Below are positions 42,328 to 51,409 of a DNA stretch of 64,000 nucleotides, one piece after another (position 1 is the first letter of the stretch; every line of letters starts with the position of its first letter). The notes beneath the pieces were generated by a model. It was not told the origin of the DNA, did no database searches, and worked only from the letters and a program-made list of their open reading frames with translations. Source of the stretch: Acetoanaerobium sticklandii (GTDB taxonomy: Bacteria; Bacillota; Clostridia; Peptostreptococcales; Filifactoraceae); the NCBI RefSeq assembly GCF_000196455.1, contig NC_014614.1, forward strand, positions 203,501 through 267,500, read 5' to 3'. The position numbers and the translations under genes were made by a program.

Positions 42328-42876
42328 TTAGTGACTTGCTACATAAGTTGCAACATAAGTTTTTATGGTTTCCATTTTTGCAGATACTTGGCTTTGGTAT
42401 TTCGTAGAGTAGTTTCCTTTGTTTACTCTAGTTGTACCTTGGTTGTATGCGCTAAGTGCTTTAAGCACATCTCCACCATATGACTGAATATGTCCGCTAA
42501 GATAACGCGTACCAAAATCGATATTTATATCTGAGTTGTATAAGTCTTCGCTAGTATAGCCGTATGCTTTTCCTGTGTTGACATGGATTTGCATTGCGCC
42601 GATACATCTGTTGTAAGTAAGGCTTGGGTTGAAATTACTTTCTTGCCACATTACTGCGACAATTAGCTCTTTATCTACGTTGTAATTAGCACTTGCCTTG
42701 TTTATCGATTTCATAAGATTGTTTAATGCCTGATCGCTAAGCTTAGAATTTTTGCTCGACATGAAAGTTTTTAGGGCGTCGTCACTTTTGATGCTATCAT
42801 CCTGTACTTCTGCATATGTAAGATTTGAACCTAACAATGCTAGGATGAAAGCGAAAACTACGATAAGCTTTCTCAT
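42328..42876 (-). CDS. Secreted lytic transglycosylase (SLT domain)
   Basis: Cleaves peptidoglycan glycan strands. Signal peptide (LIVVFAFILALLGSNLTYA), then a lysozyme-like SLT domain with the catalytic Glu in VAVMWQESNFNP, the following CIGAMQIHVNTGKAYG and LSAYNQGTTRV, both typical. Length 182, a minimal single-domain form. The start follows GGAGTGA. A strong promoter is visible upstream (TTGATA/TATAAT). Confidence 0.9.
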   Translation of the reverse strand: MRKLIVVFAFILALLGSNLTYAEVQDDSIKSDDALKTFMSSKNSKLSDQALNNLMKSINKASANYNVDKELIVAVMWQESNFNPSLTYNRCIGAMQIHVNTGKAYGYTSEDLYNSDINIDFGTRYLSGHIQSYGGDVLKALSAYNQGTTRVNKGNYSTKYQSQVSAKMETIKTYVATYVASH

Positions 42877-42931
42877 TCTTTCACTCCTCTATTTTTTATT
42901 ATTTCTAAATTGCTTAGCCAAGTATTTGTTT

Positions 42932-42960
42932 ATTATAGTGCAAAGAAAACCGTTTATCAA
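42932..42960 (-). promoter_or_regulatory. Promoter of the lytic transglycosylase gene
   Basis: On the minus strand TTGATA (42955-42960) and TATAAT (42932-42937) are exactly 17 bases apart, about 55 bases upstream of the start. Confidence 0.7.
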
Positions 42961-43125
42961 CCTTTTTGAGCAAAAAAGTTACAAAGAAGTAACAGAATAT
43001 TTACAACATTTCCCTACAAATCCCATGAAATGCACATTCTTCATTGGATACAAGTTGTAACTTTTTTCGAAAAAAATAGTGCCAATTTTACAATCAGCAC
43101 TACTCGGTTTAATAAAATATTAAAT

Positions 43126-44412
43126 TTAGTTATAAATTAGATATTGTTTTCTGAGATTTTTAAAGTTTTCAACTTCGTTAGAATAGCTTTTTACTATCTG
43201 GTCGGGACTTCTATTGTTTAGTAGGTCCTGTCCAAATCTACTTCCACCCATATTTTTTTCAAACATAGGTATAACTCCATTTTTTTCTACTGGAACAGTC
43301 AGTTTCTTTTGAAGGTTTGCAGTTGCTAGAATATATACTCCAGTTTTTGCTGGATTGAAGCTATGGTAATCAGTTACCTGTAGCTTTACTCCGCCTTTGT
43401 CGCCTTTATCTTCTGGAACAAATACTATTCCTGGAAGCTTATAAGCATTTAGAGCGTTTGCTAGAGTCTGACTATTAAAGCCCTTGCCACCTACCCAGGT
43501 GAATTTATCGCCTTGACCGAGTCCAGTTCCATCTCCTATGCCTGTAGCCATGTAGGCAAAAGCTGATTCTATATTCGGGATGTTTGGTGAGGTCTGTACA
43601 AACGGAAGCCCAGTATCTTGCCATACCATAGCTCTAGTGTAATTTTTCATAGGCACTATTTCTAACTTGCAGCCTATGTTTCTGTTGAAAAACTGAGCTA
43701 GCTCTGCGGCAGTCATGCCATGAGCCATAGGCATATTATCGACGCCTACAAAGGTTTTGTATTTATCTTCTAGCACATAGCCTTCTACATTAAGTCCACC
43801 TACTGGATTAGGCCTGTCGAGTACTATAAGGGTTTTATTATTTTCTTTAGCTGCTATCATGCAGTAATTAAGCGTAGACATATAAGTATAGGTTCTAGAG
43901 CCGATGTCTTGCATATCAAATACTAGGACATCTACATTAGTAAGCATTTCAGGGCTAGGCTTTCTAGTTTTGCCATAGAGGCTATATACAGGAAGGTTTA
44001 ATTTTGCATCCGTATATGACTCTACGTACTTGCCAGCGGCTACAGTGCCATCTAAGCCGTGTTCTGGTGAGTAGATGGAAGTAAGGCTAATCTTTGGATA
44101 GGCACTTAGCACATCTACAGTTCTTTCTAGCTTTGAGTTCACGCCTGTATGATTTGTGACTATACCTACACGTTTGCCATCTATTAGATGGGAGTATTCA
44201 CTGAGAAGTCTTTCATTTCCAAGCACTGTCTGATAGTAAGGCACTACGTTTTGAGCAGGAGCCTCAGCTATAGGATTAGTAGCTTGTGTATCATTAAGAG
44301 ATAATAGAACTTCTCTTAGATAGCTGTATTCATCTTCTGTGATGGGATTTGAAAATGCTAAGCTTCCCATAGCTAGAGTCATGATAAGTGAAAGGGTTAA
44401 TAGCTTTTTTAT
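43126..44412 (-). CDS. DUF1343/NamZ-like exo-muramidase with a non-standard start codon
   Basis: Secreted enzyme of the DUF1343 family (exo-beta-N-acetylmuramidase NamZ). Family segments are RVGIVTNHTGV, TSIYSPEHGLDG, PVYSLYGKTRKPS, VDVLVFDMQDIGSRTYTY, LDRPNPVGG and GIGDGTGLGQGDKFTW. The signal peptide would begin xKKLLTLSLIMTLAMGSLAF. GGAGG is followed, in frame, by ATT, ATT, ATA, AAA, AAG; the ATA at 44410-44412 is eight bases from GGAGG and gives the normal KKLL opening, so a former ATG has probably become ATA, or ATT/ATA is used. The TTG upstream at 44440 precedes the ribosome site, and the first in-frame ATG removes the basic part of the signal peptide. 428 residues. Confidence 0.85.
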   Translation of the reverse strand: MKKLLTLSLIMTLAMGSLAFSNPITEDEYSYLREVLLSLNDTQATNPIAEAPAQNVVPYYQTVLGNERLLSEYSHLIDGKRVGIVTNHTGVNSKLERTVDVLSAYPKISLTSIYSPEHGLDGTVAAGKYVESYTDAKLNLPVYSLYGKTRKPSPEMLTNVDVLVFDMQDIGSRTYTYMSTLNYCMIAAKENNKTLIVLDRPNPVGGLNVEGYVLEDKYKTFVGVDNMPMAHGMTAAELAQFFNRNIGCKLEIVPMKNYTRAMVWQDTGLPFVQTSPNIPNIESAFAYMATGIGDGTGLGQGDKFTWVGGKGFNSQTLANALNAYKLPGIVFVPEDKGDKGGVKLQVTDYHSFNPAKTGVYILATANLQKKLTVPVEKNGVIPMFEKNMGGSRFGQDLLNNRSPDQIVKSYSNEVENFKNLRKQYLIYN

Positions 44413-44505
44413 AATAATTACCTCCTTTTTGTAAAAAAACAATCTGCTATTTCTAGCTCATATAAGTATTTCGTCATAAATAGAAGAAGCATTAAATTAA
44501 TTTAA

Positions 44506-44541
44506 AAAAGCGCCATAAAGCTGGGTGCTTTTGGCGCTTTA
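44506..44541 (-). terminator. Terminator of the baeRF-type gene
   Basis: AAAGCGCC and GGCGCTTT form the stem, with a T run on the minus strand after it. It separates two genes read in the same direction. Confidence 0.75.
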
Positions 44542-44597
44542 CTAATATTTTAATTGTATCATGCAGATTGATAAATAAAATTACAATTCAATTAAAT

Positions 44598-45743
44598 CTA
44601 ATAGCGAAGTATAGCTGCTATAGGTTTATGCTCTGGCATATGAGCATGATCTAGATAATAAATCTTTCCACCAGCAAGCAAGGTCTGTCTTACGCTTATA
44701 CCTATGAGGTCCTGAACCTCATGAGGGTCAGCGTAGTCAGTGTTTACTCTATCGTTTTCCTTGTCATATACTCCAGGAATAGGCTCAGCTGATTTTGACA
44801 AGAACAGAGTATCTATTCTTTGCACATGAGATGCTTTTACTATTTGGCTGATGGAGTCTACAGTTCTATCTGTATTTGAAAGATTTCCATAGTGAGCTAC
44901 AGCCTTTTCAGAATCAATGAGAAGCTGAGGCTTTACTATATGCCATGCTTGGTCTCTTAGTGAAGAAGTAGTCATAGTCTCAGGATTTCCTGAGATGGTT
45001 TTCTCGCTTATATTCTTGTATGAGCTAGCTTCCTTATATATAGAAGAAATATAATCAACCCCAGCTAGAACTAAGGTTTTATTTTTGCTATTTAAAAATG
45101 TTGATATATATTTTTCTACTATCTGGCAATATCTTAGCACAAATTCTTTTTCCGTTTCATCTCCTATATTTTCGCCATGAGTTGCAGCGCCTAGGCTTCC
45201 ACCACTTACCTTCGCAGGTCTTCTGCCTAGATGAGATTCATCTATATCATACTGAAGAGCCTCATCCATATTTTTTGGCATATCTGGGATGTCTATAGGG
45301 TTTATTTCAAATCTATTTGCACTGTAAAGCGCAAGGGTATTTTTGCTGATAGCTAGTATATAGTAGTCTATATTTTCTGTAAGAACTGGAAGCAGTGGCT
45401 TGATATGGAAGATATTATCAGCAATAACTGTTTCTTCAAATGCATGAGGAAGTCTGTAGGTTTTTAGCTCGTGCTTGTTTATAAATACAGCTAGGCCTTC
45501 TTTTTGAGCATTCAAGAAACTTAAATCTTCTCCCATCAGGGTGAAGGCTTTCAAATTCTCCTCTATATCTCTTACATCGTAATCTTTTTCTTTAATTGCA
45601 TCCCTAGCTTTTGAAATCGAATTCTTAATTAGGATTCTATTGGTATCCTTGTCTCCAGGTATGGTAGGTAAGTAAATTGTTACACTAGGGTGCTCGGCAT
45701 TTTCAAGTAGATAACGCAGGTCTTGAATTTTCATTACTTCCAT
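44598..45743 (-). CDS. baeRF-type (release factor 1-like) protein
   Basis: Looks like a bacterial archaeo-eukaryotic release-factor-like protein, a family with suggested roles in ribosome rescue or stress. Visible features: an N-terminal domain with SVTIYLPTIPGDKDTNRI, a middle eRF1-domain-2-like part (KEFVLRYCQIVEKYIST) and VLAGVDYISSIYKEASSY, and a final eRF1-domain-3-like region. There is no GGQ motif. Length 381 fits. The start follows GGAGG on the minus strand. The neighbours do not suggest a role. Family assignment is from overall resemblance. Confidence 0.65.
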   Translation of the reverse strand: MEVMKIQDLRYLLENAEHPSVTIYLPTIPGDKDTNRILIKNSISKARDAIKEKDYDVRDIEENLKAFTLMGEDLSFLNAQKEGLAVFINKHELKTYRLPHAFEETVIADNIFHIKPLLPVLTENIDYYILAISKNTLALYSANRFEINPIDIPDMPKNMDEALQYDIDESHLGRRPAKVSGGSLGAATHGENIGDETEKEFVLRYCQIVEKYISTFLNSKNKTLVLAGVDYISSIYKEASSYKNISEKTISGNPETMTTSSLRDQAWHIVKPQLLIDSEKAVAHYGNLSNTDRTVDSISQIVKASHVQRIDTLFLSKSAEPIPGVYDKENDRVNTDYADPHEVQDLIGISVRQTLLAGGKIYYLDHAHMPEHKPIAAILRY

Positions 45744-45872
45744 AAATGTTACCTCCTGTAGCTTAATTATGAGATAAATTAGAAAAATATCCCATATACT
45801 TTACATACCCTCTGTTTATAGTTATAAACCTATTTGAAAAGGGGTAAATATATTAAAATATATAATTTTATA

Positions 45873-45914
45873 TTGACGGCTTAAAGCACAAAGTATAATA
45901 TGACTATATAGTCA
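45873..45914 (+). promoter_or_regulatory. Promoter with perfect palindromic operator for the ABC exporter
   Basis: TTGACG (45873-45878) and TATAAT (45894-45899) are 15 bases apart, followed at once by TGACTATATAGTCA (45901-45914), a perfect 14-base palindrome that would cover the transcription start. This is the position for a repressor of the TetR, MarR or GntR kind. No such regulator gene lies nearby. Confidence 0.6.
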
Positions 45915-46024
45915 CATATGCTGGTGAAGAGTAAAATTAAATAATATTACTATGGATATATTGTTTTCAGCTTATTTAAGTAGCATATATATTGATAGGG
46001 ATTAATTTGAAATGGGGTGAGGCT

Positions 46025-46729
46025 ATGAATACGCTTATCAAGGGTGTAAATGTCTCTAAGATTTATAAAATGGGAGAAGTGGATATAAGGGCGCTGTCAG
46101 AAATTGATTTTGAAATTTATGACTGTGAATTTCTCGTTCTGCTTGGACCATCTGGTTCAGGAAAAAGTACATTACTGAATATCGTAGGAGGAATGGACTC
46201 TCTTACTTCAGGGGAGTTGTATTATAAAGGCAAGCCTATTCACAACGGGGGAAAGAAGCTTCTTACTGAGTATAGAAGAGATGCAGTTGGATTTGTATTT
46301 CAGTTCTATAACCTCATGCCAAATTTAACTGCGCTTGAGAATGTGGATCTTGCAAGAGAGATTTCCTCAAGTCCGCTAGATTCAAAGGATATGCTTGAAA
46401 AAGTAGGGCTACTGGATAGAAAAGACCATTTTCCATCTCAGCTATCAGGTGGCCAGCAGCAAAGAGTTGCTATAGCGAGGGCACTTGCAAAGAATCCTGA
46501 AATCCTGCTTTGTGATGAGCCTACAGGAGCTCTTGATTCAGTTTCTAGCAGAGAAGTCATTCGCATACTTAAGGAATTTTCCAGAAGCTTTGAAAAAACA
46601 GTTATAGTTATCACTCACAATGCATCCATAGCTCAGACAGCTGATAGGGTTATGTATATAAAGGATGGAAAGATTGAAAAGGTAGAGGTAAATAAAAATC
46701 CTATACCTGTAGAGGAGATAGTGCTATGA
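46025..46729 (+). CDS. ABC transporter ATP-binding protein (MacB/LolD type)
   Basis: ATPase of an export or lipid-handling ABC system. Walker A GPSGSGKST, the signature LSGGQQQRVAIARAL, Walker B ILLCDEPTGALD and H-loop VITHN are all present; QFYNLMPNLTALENV is typical of the MacB/LolD class. Length 234 from the ATG at 46025, chosen for GGGGTGAGG seven bases upstream rather than the earlier in-frame TTG at 45992. The stop overlaps the permease start by four bases, and the operon ends with an HlyD-type adaptor, forming a complete MacAB-like exporter without an outer membrane channel. Confidence 0.93.
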   Translation: MNTLIKGVNVSKIYKMGEVDIRALSEIDFEIYDCEFLVLLGPSGSGKSTLLNIVGGMDSLTSGELYYKGKPIHNGGKKLLTEYRRDAVGFVFQFYNLMPNLTALENVDLAREISSSPLDSKDMLEKVGLLDRKDHFPSQLSGGQQQRVAIARALAKNPEILLCDEPTGALDSVSSREVIRILKEFSRSFEKTVIVITHNASIAQTADRVMYIKDGKIEKVEVNKNPIPVEEIVL

Positions 46730-49089
46730 CTCTATACAAAAAGCTATTTAGGGATTTGATGGAGCATAAGGGTGCTAATATAGCGGCTATAGTGGTAATA
46801 GCTATAGGTCTGATGATGTACGCTGCTTTTGCTATGGTAATGCAGACTCTAGAGCTTTCTATAGATAAATTTTACTCAGATAGCAAGTTTCCTGATGGAT
46901 TTGTGACTGTGCTTACTATGCCAAAATCCAAGATAGCTGATATCAAGGATATAGAAGGAATAGACCAGGCTGAAGGAAGGCTAAGAGAGGATATAAGGAT
47001 AGCTGATAATTTTGGGACGTTTTCGACTGAAACCAAGTACTTAAGGCTAGTGAGCTCAAATAAATCTGTAGGCACCTATATAATAGAAGAAGGAAAATCT
47101 CCTAGAGCAGGCTATATGGAAACTGTAGTTGACCCTATGTTTGCAGATGCAAATGATTTGAAGGTAGGAGACAAGATTCCAGTTATCGCCTATGGAAAAA
47201 ATGTAGACTTGACTATCAGTGCGATAGGAAGAAGCGCAGAAAATGTCTATGCACTTAGGAATTCATCAGAAATTTATCCAGACCCTATTATATTTGGGGT
47301 AGGATTTATGGATATTACATCTTTAGAAAAATTAACAGGAAAAGGGCACTATACTAATGTAGTGTTTACTATAAAGGACGATGCAGATTTTGACTATATA
47401 AAAAGAACGATAGAAAGAGAGCTAAGACCTTATGGATTTATATCTATAGTAGAAAAGAAGGATCAAGAAAGCAATCTGCTTCTTACAAATGAAATGAAAC
47501 AGCTTGAGGTCTCATCAACTATGCTTCCTCTAGTATTTCTAAGTGTTTCCTCTATGATTTTGTATATCATGATAAAAAGGATAGTTGAGCAGCAAAGAGG
47601 ACAGATAGGAATATTAAAGGCCTTTGGATATTCTTCACTTAGCATTAGGATGCACTACACTAGCTACTGCATAGTGATAGGACTACTTGGAGGTATAATT
47701 GGAGGACTGTTTGGCCTAATATTTTATCAGCCACTTATGTCTCTTTACATGATGTTTTTTAATATGCCTATCCTAGAGGGACAGATATTAGTTTCTTATT
47801 TGTTTAGAAGTATAGCCATTTCAGTAGTATTTGCTATATTTGCTGGTTATAGAGGAAGTACTCAGGCTCTGCTTCTATCTCCTAGTGAGGCTATGAGAGA
47901 GAAAGAGCCTGTGCTTGGAAGTCGCTCGCTATTTGAAAAAATACCTCTATTATATAAGGCTTTGACGACAAAAGGCAAAATGGCTCTTAGAAATATATCT
48001 AGAAATCCAGCAAGAAGCTTTTTTGTATTTGTTGGGATAGCTTTTACTTTTACGCTTTCAGTTATTCCGTGGACCTTTATGGGGCAAGTCGATTCCATGC
48101 TTTTTGAGCGTTATGACGATGTGGAAAAATACGATGTAAAGGTAGCTTTGTCTGATTTAAATGCTTTGGAGAGCGTAGAAACAGAACTTACTAGACATAA
48201 AGAAGTTTACAGGGCAGAAGGAATGCTCGAGATTCCAGTTTTTTTTACAAATGAGCATATCAAAGAACCTGTATCAGTTATAGGACTAAAAGAAAATAGC
48301 AATTTATATACAGTTATAGATGACGATAAAAATCCAGTAAATATATATAAAGGTGGAGTAGTCCTATCAGAACGACTAGCAGACAAGCTAAGAGTAAAAA
48401 CAGGAGACTATCTCACCATGGAAAGCCCTTACATGAGAGACAAGGATAAGAAGGAAAGCGTGAGGGTAATATCTACTGTAAAGCAAAATGTAGGAATAAA
48501 CGGCTATATGGATATTGAGTATCTATCCGCGGTTTTAGGCTACTCACCTGCGGCAAATTCAGTTTTATTAAGAGCAAAGCCAAATACAGCGGCTGTGCTA
48601 AAAGATATTTATGAAGAGAGCCCTAAAATTACAGGCATAAATGACACGAACGAAATGATTGAAAAGCTGAAGAAATTTATGGGAAGCTTTATGGGCAGTA
48701 TGTATTATGTAGCTCTTATAGCTATAGTTATGGGAGTGGCTATAATTTACAATTCCTATGTAATAATACTATCGGAGAGAAAACGAGAGCTTTCTTCACT
48801 TATGGTGCTAGGTATGAGTGAAAAGGAAGTGCTTTCTATAGTTACTTTTGAGCAGTGGTTCATAGCTATATTTGCGATGCTGTTTGGAATACCATTATCA
48901 CAAAGTGCTGTAACTGCCATGGGAAAATCAGCTAGTACGGATATGTTTTCTCTAGCTGTGAAGCTGGACCTAAACTCTTTAATTATAGCATTTGTAGTAA
49001 CTATTATTGCCATAGTACTGGCTCAGGTCATGGCATCTAGAAAAATTAAGCATTTGAATATAGTAGATGCTCTAAAATCCAATGAATAA
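46726..49089 (+). CDS. ABC transporter permease with two FtsX domains
   Basis: A 787-residue membrane protein with N-terminal transmembrane helix (about 18-40), a large extracytoplasmic domain, three helices around 265-375 (first FtsX domain), a second extracytoplasmic domain and three more helices (about 665-780, second FtsX domain). FtsX motifs are IGILKAFGYSS and LSSLMVLGMSEKEV. It forms the transporter with the preceding ATPase (overlap ATGA). Substrate unknown; the absence of an obvious immunity or sensor gene gives no hint. Confidence 0.9.
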   Translation: MTLYKKLFRDLMEHKGANIAAIVVIAIGLMMYAAFAMVMQTLELSIDKFYSDSKFPDGFVTVLTMPKSKIADIKDIEGIDQAEGRLREDIRIADNFGTFSTETKYLRLVSSNKSVGTYIIEEGKSPRAGYMETVVDPMFADANDLKVGDKIPVIAYGKNVDLTISAIGRSAENVYALRNSSEIYPDPIIFGVGFMDITSLEKLTGKGHYTNVVFTIKDDADFDYIKRTIERELRPYGFISIVEKKDQESNLLLTNEMKQLEVSSTMLPLVFLSVSSMILYIMIKRIVEQQRGQIGILKAFGYSSLSIRMHYTSYCIVIGLLGGIIGGLFGLIFYQPLMSLYMMFFNMPILEGQILVSYLFRSIAISVVFAIFAGYRGSTQALLLSPSEAMREKEPVLGSRSLFEKIPLLYKALTTKGKMALRNISRNPARSFFVFVGIAFTFTLSVIPWTFMGQVDSMLFERYDDVEKYDVKVALSDLNALESVETELTRHKEVYRAEGMLEIPVFFTNEHIKEPVSVIGLKENSNLYTVIDDDKNPVNIYKGGVVLSERLADKLRVKTGDYLTMESPYMRDKDKKESVRVISTVKQNVGINGYMDIEYLSAVLGYSPAANSVLLRAKPNTAAVLKDIYEESPKITGINDTNEMIEKLKKFMGSFMGSMYYVALIAIVMGVAIIYNSYVIILSERKRELSSLMVLGMSEKEVLSIVTFEQWFIAIFAMLFGIPLSQSAVTAMGKSASTDMFSLAVKLDLNSLIIAFVVTIIAIVLAQVMASRKIKHLNIVDALKSNE

Positions 49090-49099
49090 GAGGTGACTT

Positions 49100-50335
49100 A
49101 TGAAAAAATCCATTAAATTTATACTAATAGGCATAATAGCAGTGCTAGCTATAGGTTATACAGTTTACTCAATGACAAAGCCATTAGAAGTGAAAGCCAC
49201 TAAAGTTGAAAAGGCTGATTTAATCAGTGATTTCAAAGAGGATGCTATAGTAGTATCTGAGGACAGCTATACTATAAGCCCGCCATATGATGCAAAGCTC
49301 ACCTTCATAGTAGAGCAAGGCGCGAATGTGAAGTCAGGAGAGCTTATTGCGAGTATGGATGATGTTGATTTAAAAAATCAGAAAAGTCAGCTCAGCGCTC
49401 AGCTAAAATCCGTAGGTGGTCAGCAGGCAATGTCAAAATCTCCAGTCTATGATTCTCAAGTTGAGAGTCTAAATATAGCTATAGCAATGGGAAAAGACCA
49501 AATAGCAAGGCTAGAGACGAGCTATGAAAGAGCAAAGGCGCTTTATGACAGTGGAGCTATACCTAAGGTGGAGTTTGAAGCTGCTGAAAATGCTCTTCAC
49601 GATGCAAAAAATCAAGTGAAGCTAAAAGAAAGCGAGCTAGCCCTCATATATGAATCAGCGGCAGAAAAGCCAGGAACAAGCACTTACTATTCAGGCCAAA
49701 AAGAAGCTCTACAGGCTCAGATACGCACAATCGATGAAAAGCTAGCTAAAACAAAAATCTATGCACCTGCTAGTGGAGTAATTACAAAATCAAATGCAAA
49801 ATCAGGAGCCTTTGTATCCACTATGACTCCTATAATCGAGCTTTCCTCAGCAACACAAACTGTTGCTAGGGCAAATGTTTTAGTTCAAGATGCAGCTGCT
49901 CTAAAACTAGGGCAAAATGTCACAGTGACTCAAAAAATTAGAAATGAAGAAAAGCATTATCCTGGAACTATAGTAAAAATAAGCGACTATGCAAATACAA
50001 TGCAGTCTCCACTTGGACTTGAGGAGCAAAGGGTAGAGGTAGATGTGGCTTTTCAAAGTGAGGAGAAGCTGTTTTTAGGATATGATTTGAGCCTAACTAT
50101 AGAGACTATGAGAAAAAATTCTGTCATAGCCCTTCCGAAAACGACTGTTTTTGAAATAGATGACAAGAAATACGTATGGAAAATAGATGGGCAAACCCTA
50201 AAAAAACAAGAGGTAGAAACTGGCTATGAATCTGATTTTGACTACGAAATAACTCAGAGCTTAAGTGAGGGCGACCTTATAATACTAGATCCTAATGATG
50301 CTCAGCTAGAGGAAGGAAAGAAAGTGAAATACTAA
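49100..50335 (+). CDS. HlyD/MacA-type efflux adaptor
   Basis: Membrane-fusion protein that works with the preceding ABC genes. An N-terminal transmembrane anchor (KFILIGIIAVLAIGYTVYSM), a lipoyl-like half-domain (FIVEQGANVKSGELIASMDD), a coiled-coil hairpin (DQIARLETSYERAKALYDSG), the second lipoyl half (KIYAPASGVITKSNAKSGAF) and beta-barrel regions follow in order. Length 411 is standard. It starts ten bases after the permease stop, so the three genes form one transcript. Confidence 0.92.
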   Translation: MKKSIKFILIGIIAVLAIGYTVYSMTKPLEVKATKVEKADLISDFKEDAIVVSEDSYTISPPYDAKLTFIVEQGANVKSGELIASMDDVDLKNQKSQLSAQLKSVGGQQAMSKSPVYDSQVESLNIAIAMGKDQIARLETSYERAKALYDSGAIPKVEFEAAENALHDAKNQVKLKESELALIYESAAEKPGTSTYYSGQKEALQAQIRTIDEKLAKTKIYAPASGVITKSNAKSGAFVSTMTPIIELSSATQTVARANVLVQDAAALKLGQNVTVTQKIRNEEKHYPGTIVKISDYANTMQSPLGLEEQRVEVDVAFQSEEKLFLGYDLSLTIETMRKNSVIALPKTTVFEIDDKKYVWKIDGQTLKKQEVETGYESDFDYEITQSLSEGDLIILDPNDAQLEEGKKVKY

Positions 50336-50446
50336 ACTAAACTGGTATAGTTATCAGAAAAGTGTGGCTTCTTTATTGCATATTAATAGAAGGTAGAGTA
50401 TATTTAATATATAAGAAATTTTCCAAATAATTGCAAGGAGGATCAC

Positions 50447-51232
50447 ATGCAGCACTATTCCAGAGAGAAAAAAGGTCTAAAAATCCTTAATTTATTATTT
50501 TATTTATTGATGATAGGAGCCAATGCCTTAGCAAACACAAATATATTCGGTCAAGCTACTACTGAAGAAATATCAGCAAAATACAGCAATCTATTTACTC
50601 CAGCAGGCATAACCTTTGCCATTTGGGGCGTTATATATATTATGCTAGGCTATTTTGTGCTTTACCAGCTAGGGAAAAACGGATATGGAGCTAGAAAAGA
50701 AGCAACTGAAAAAATAGGTCTCTGGTTTATAGTATCTTGTATATTGAACGGACTTTGGTTGTTTTTCTGGGCTTTTGATATGATAGGACTAAGCATGATA
50801 GCTATGATAGCGTTGCTTATAGTGCTTTATCTCATCTACTTTAGAGTATATACAGTAGAAGCCTATCTTTACAACGATGAGAAAAAAGGATTTTTACTTC
50901 CGTTTTCTCTATATACAGGGTGGATTTCAGTTGCAACAATAGCAAACTTTGCTGCCTTTGTTAAGTATATGAACTGGAACCTGTTTAATCTTCCTGAGGC
51001 TCTATGGGTATCTATAGGAATAGCAGTGGCTGTGCTTGTAAATCTCTTCTTCATAACTATGAGAAAAGATAAGGCGTTTGGATTTGTGGGAATCTGGGCA
51101 CTAGCAGGAATAGTATATGCCAGATATCTGGATGGAAATCTCATGCCAGTAGGGTATGTGGCAGGAGTGGCAATATTTGTACTGCTTGCTGTAATAATAA
51201 ATAGCCATGGAAGAAAGTCACATTCAAACTAG
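50447..51232 (+). CDS. TspO/MBR-family-like membrane protein
   Basis: Polytopic membrane protein with about seven hydrophobic segments and many aromatics. The segments FTPAGITFAIWGVIYIMLGYF, LNGLWLFFWAF and LYTGWISVATIANFAAF resemble the long tryptophan-rich (TspO/MBR-like) proteins of Firmicutes and plants, which share FTPAWLAIWGVIY-type openings. Length 261 is longer than classical TspO (about 160). Ligand unknown. Good AAGGAGG site, single gene, convergent with ftsH. Confidence 0.75.
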   Translation: MQHYSREKKGLKILNLLFYLLMIGANALANTNIFGQATTEEISAKYSNLFTPAGITFAIWGVIYIMLGYFVLYQLGKNGYGARKEATEKIGLWFIVSCILNGLWLFFWAFDMIGLSMIAMIALLIVLYLIYFRVYTVEAYLYNDEKKGFLLPFSLYTGWISVATIANFAAFVKYMNWNLFNLPEALWVSIGIAVAVLVNLFFITMRKDKAFGFVGIWALAGIVYARYLDGNLMPVGYVAGVAIFVLLAVIINSHGRKSHSN

Positions 51233-51288
51233 ATATTATAAGTTAGTGATAAGGGTTTAAAATAAAATGATGAAATTATAAAATTTTA

Positions 51289-51353
51289 AAAAGAGTCAGT
51301 ATGAATGATATCTCCACAAAAATTAGGTGGAGGGACTTCGTACTGACTCTTTT
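51289..51353. terminator. Bidirectional terminator
   Basis: AAGAGTCAGTA and TACTGACTCTT form the outer stem and CCAC/GTGG an inner one, with A and T runs on the two sides. It lies between the convergent TspO-like and ftsH genes. Confidence 0.8.
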
Positions 51354-51409
51354 ATTAATAGTATAATTGTGGGTAAAACAAAAGTTCTCTATTGTATACG
51401 GTTACTATT

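Noticed and set aside
46872..48098. Minus-strand reading frames in the ABC permease gene
   Set aside because: Shadows of the permease gene: no ribosome sites, no family features.
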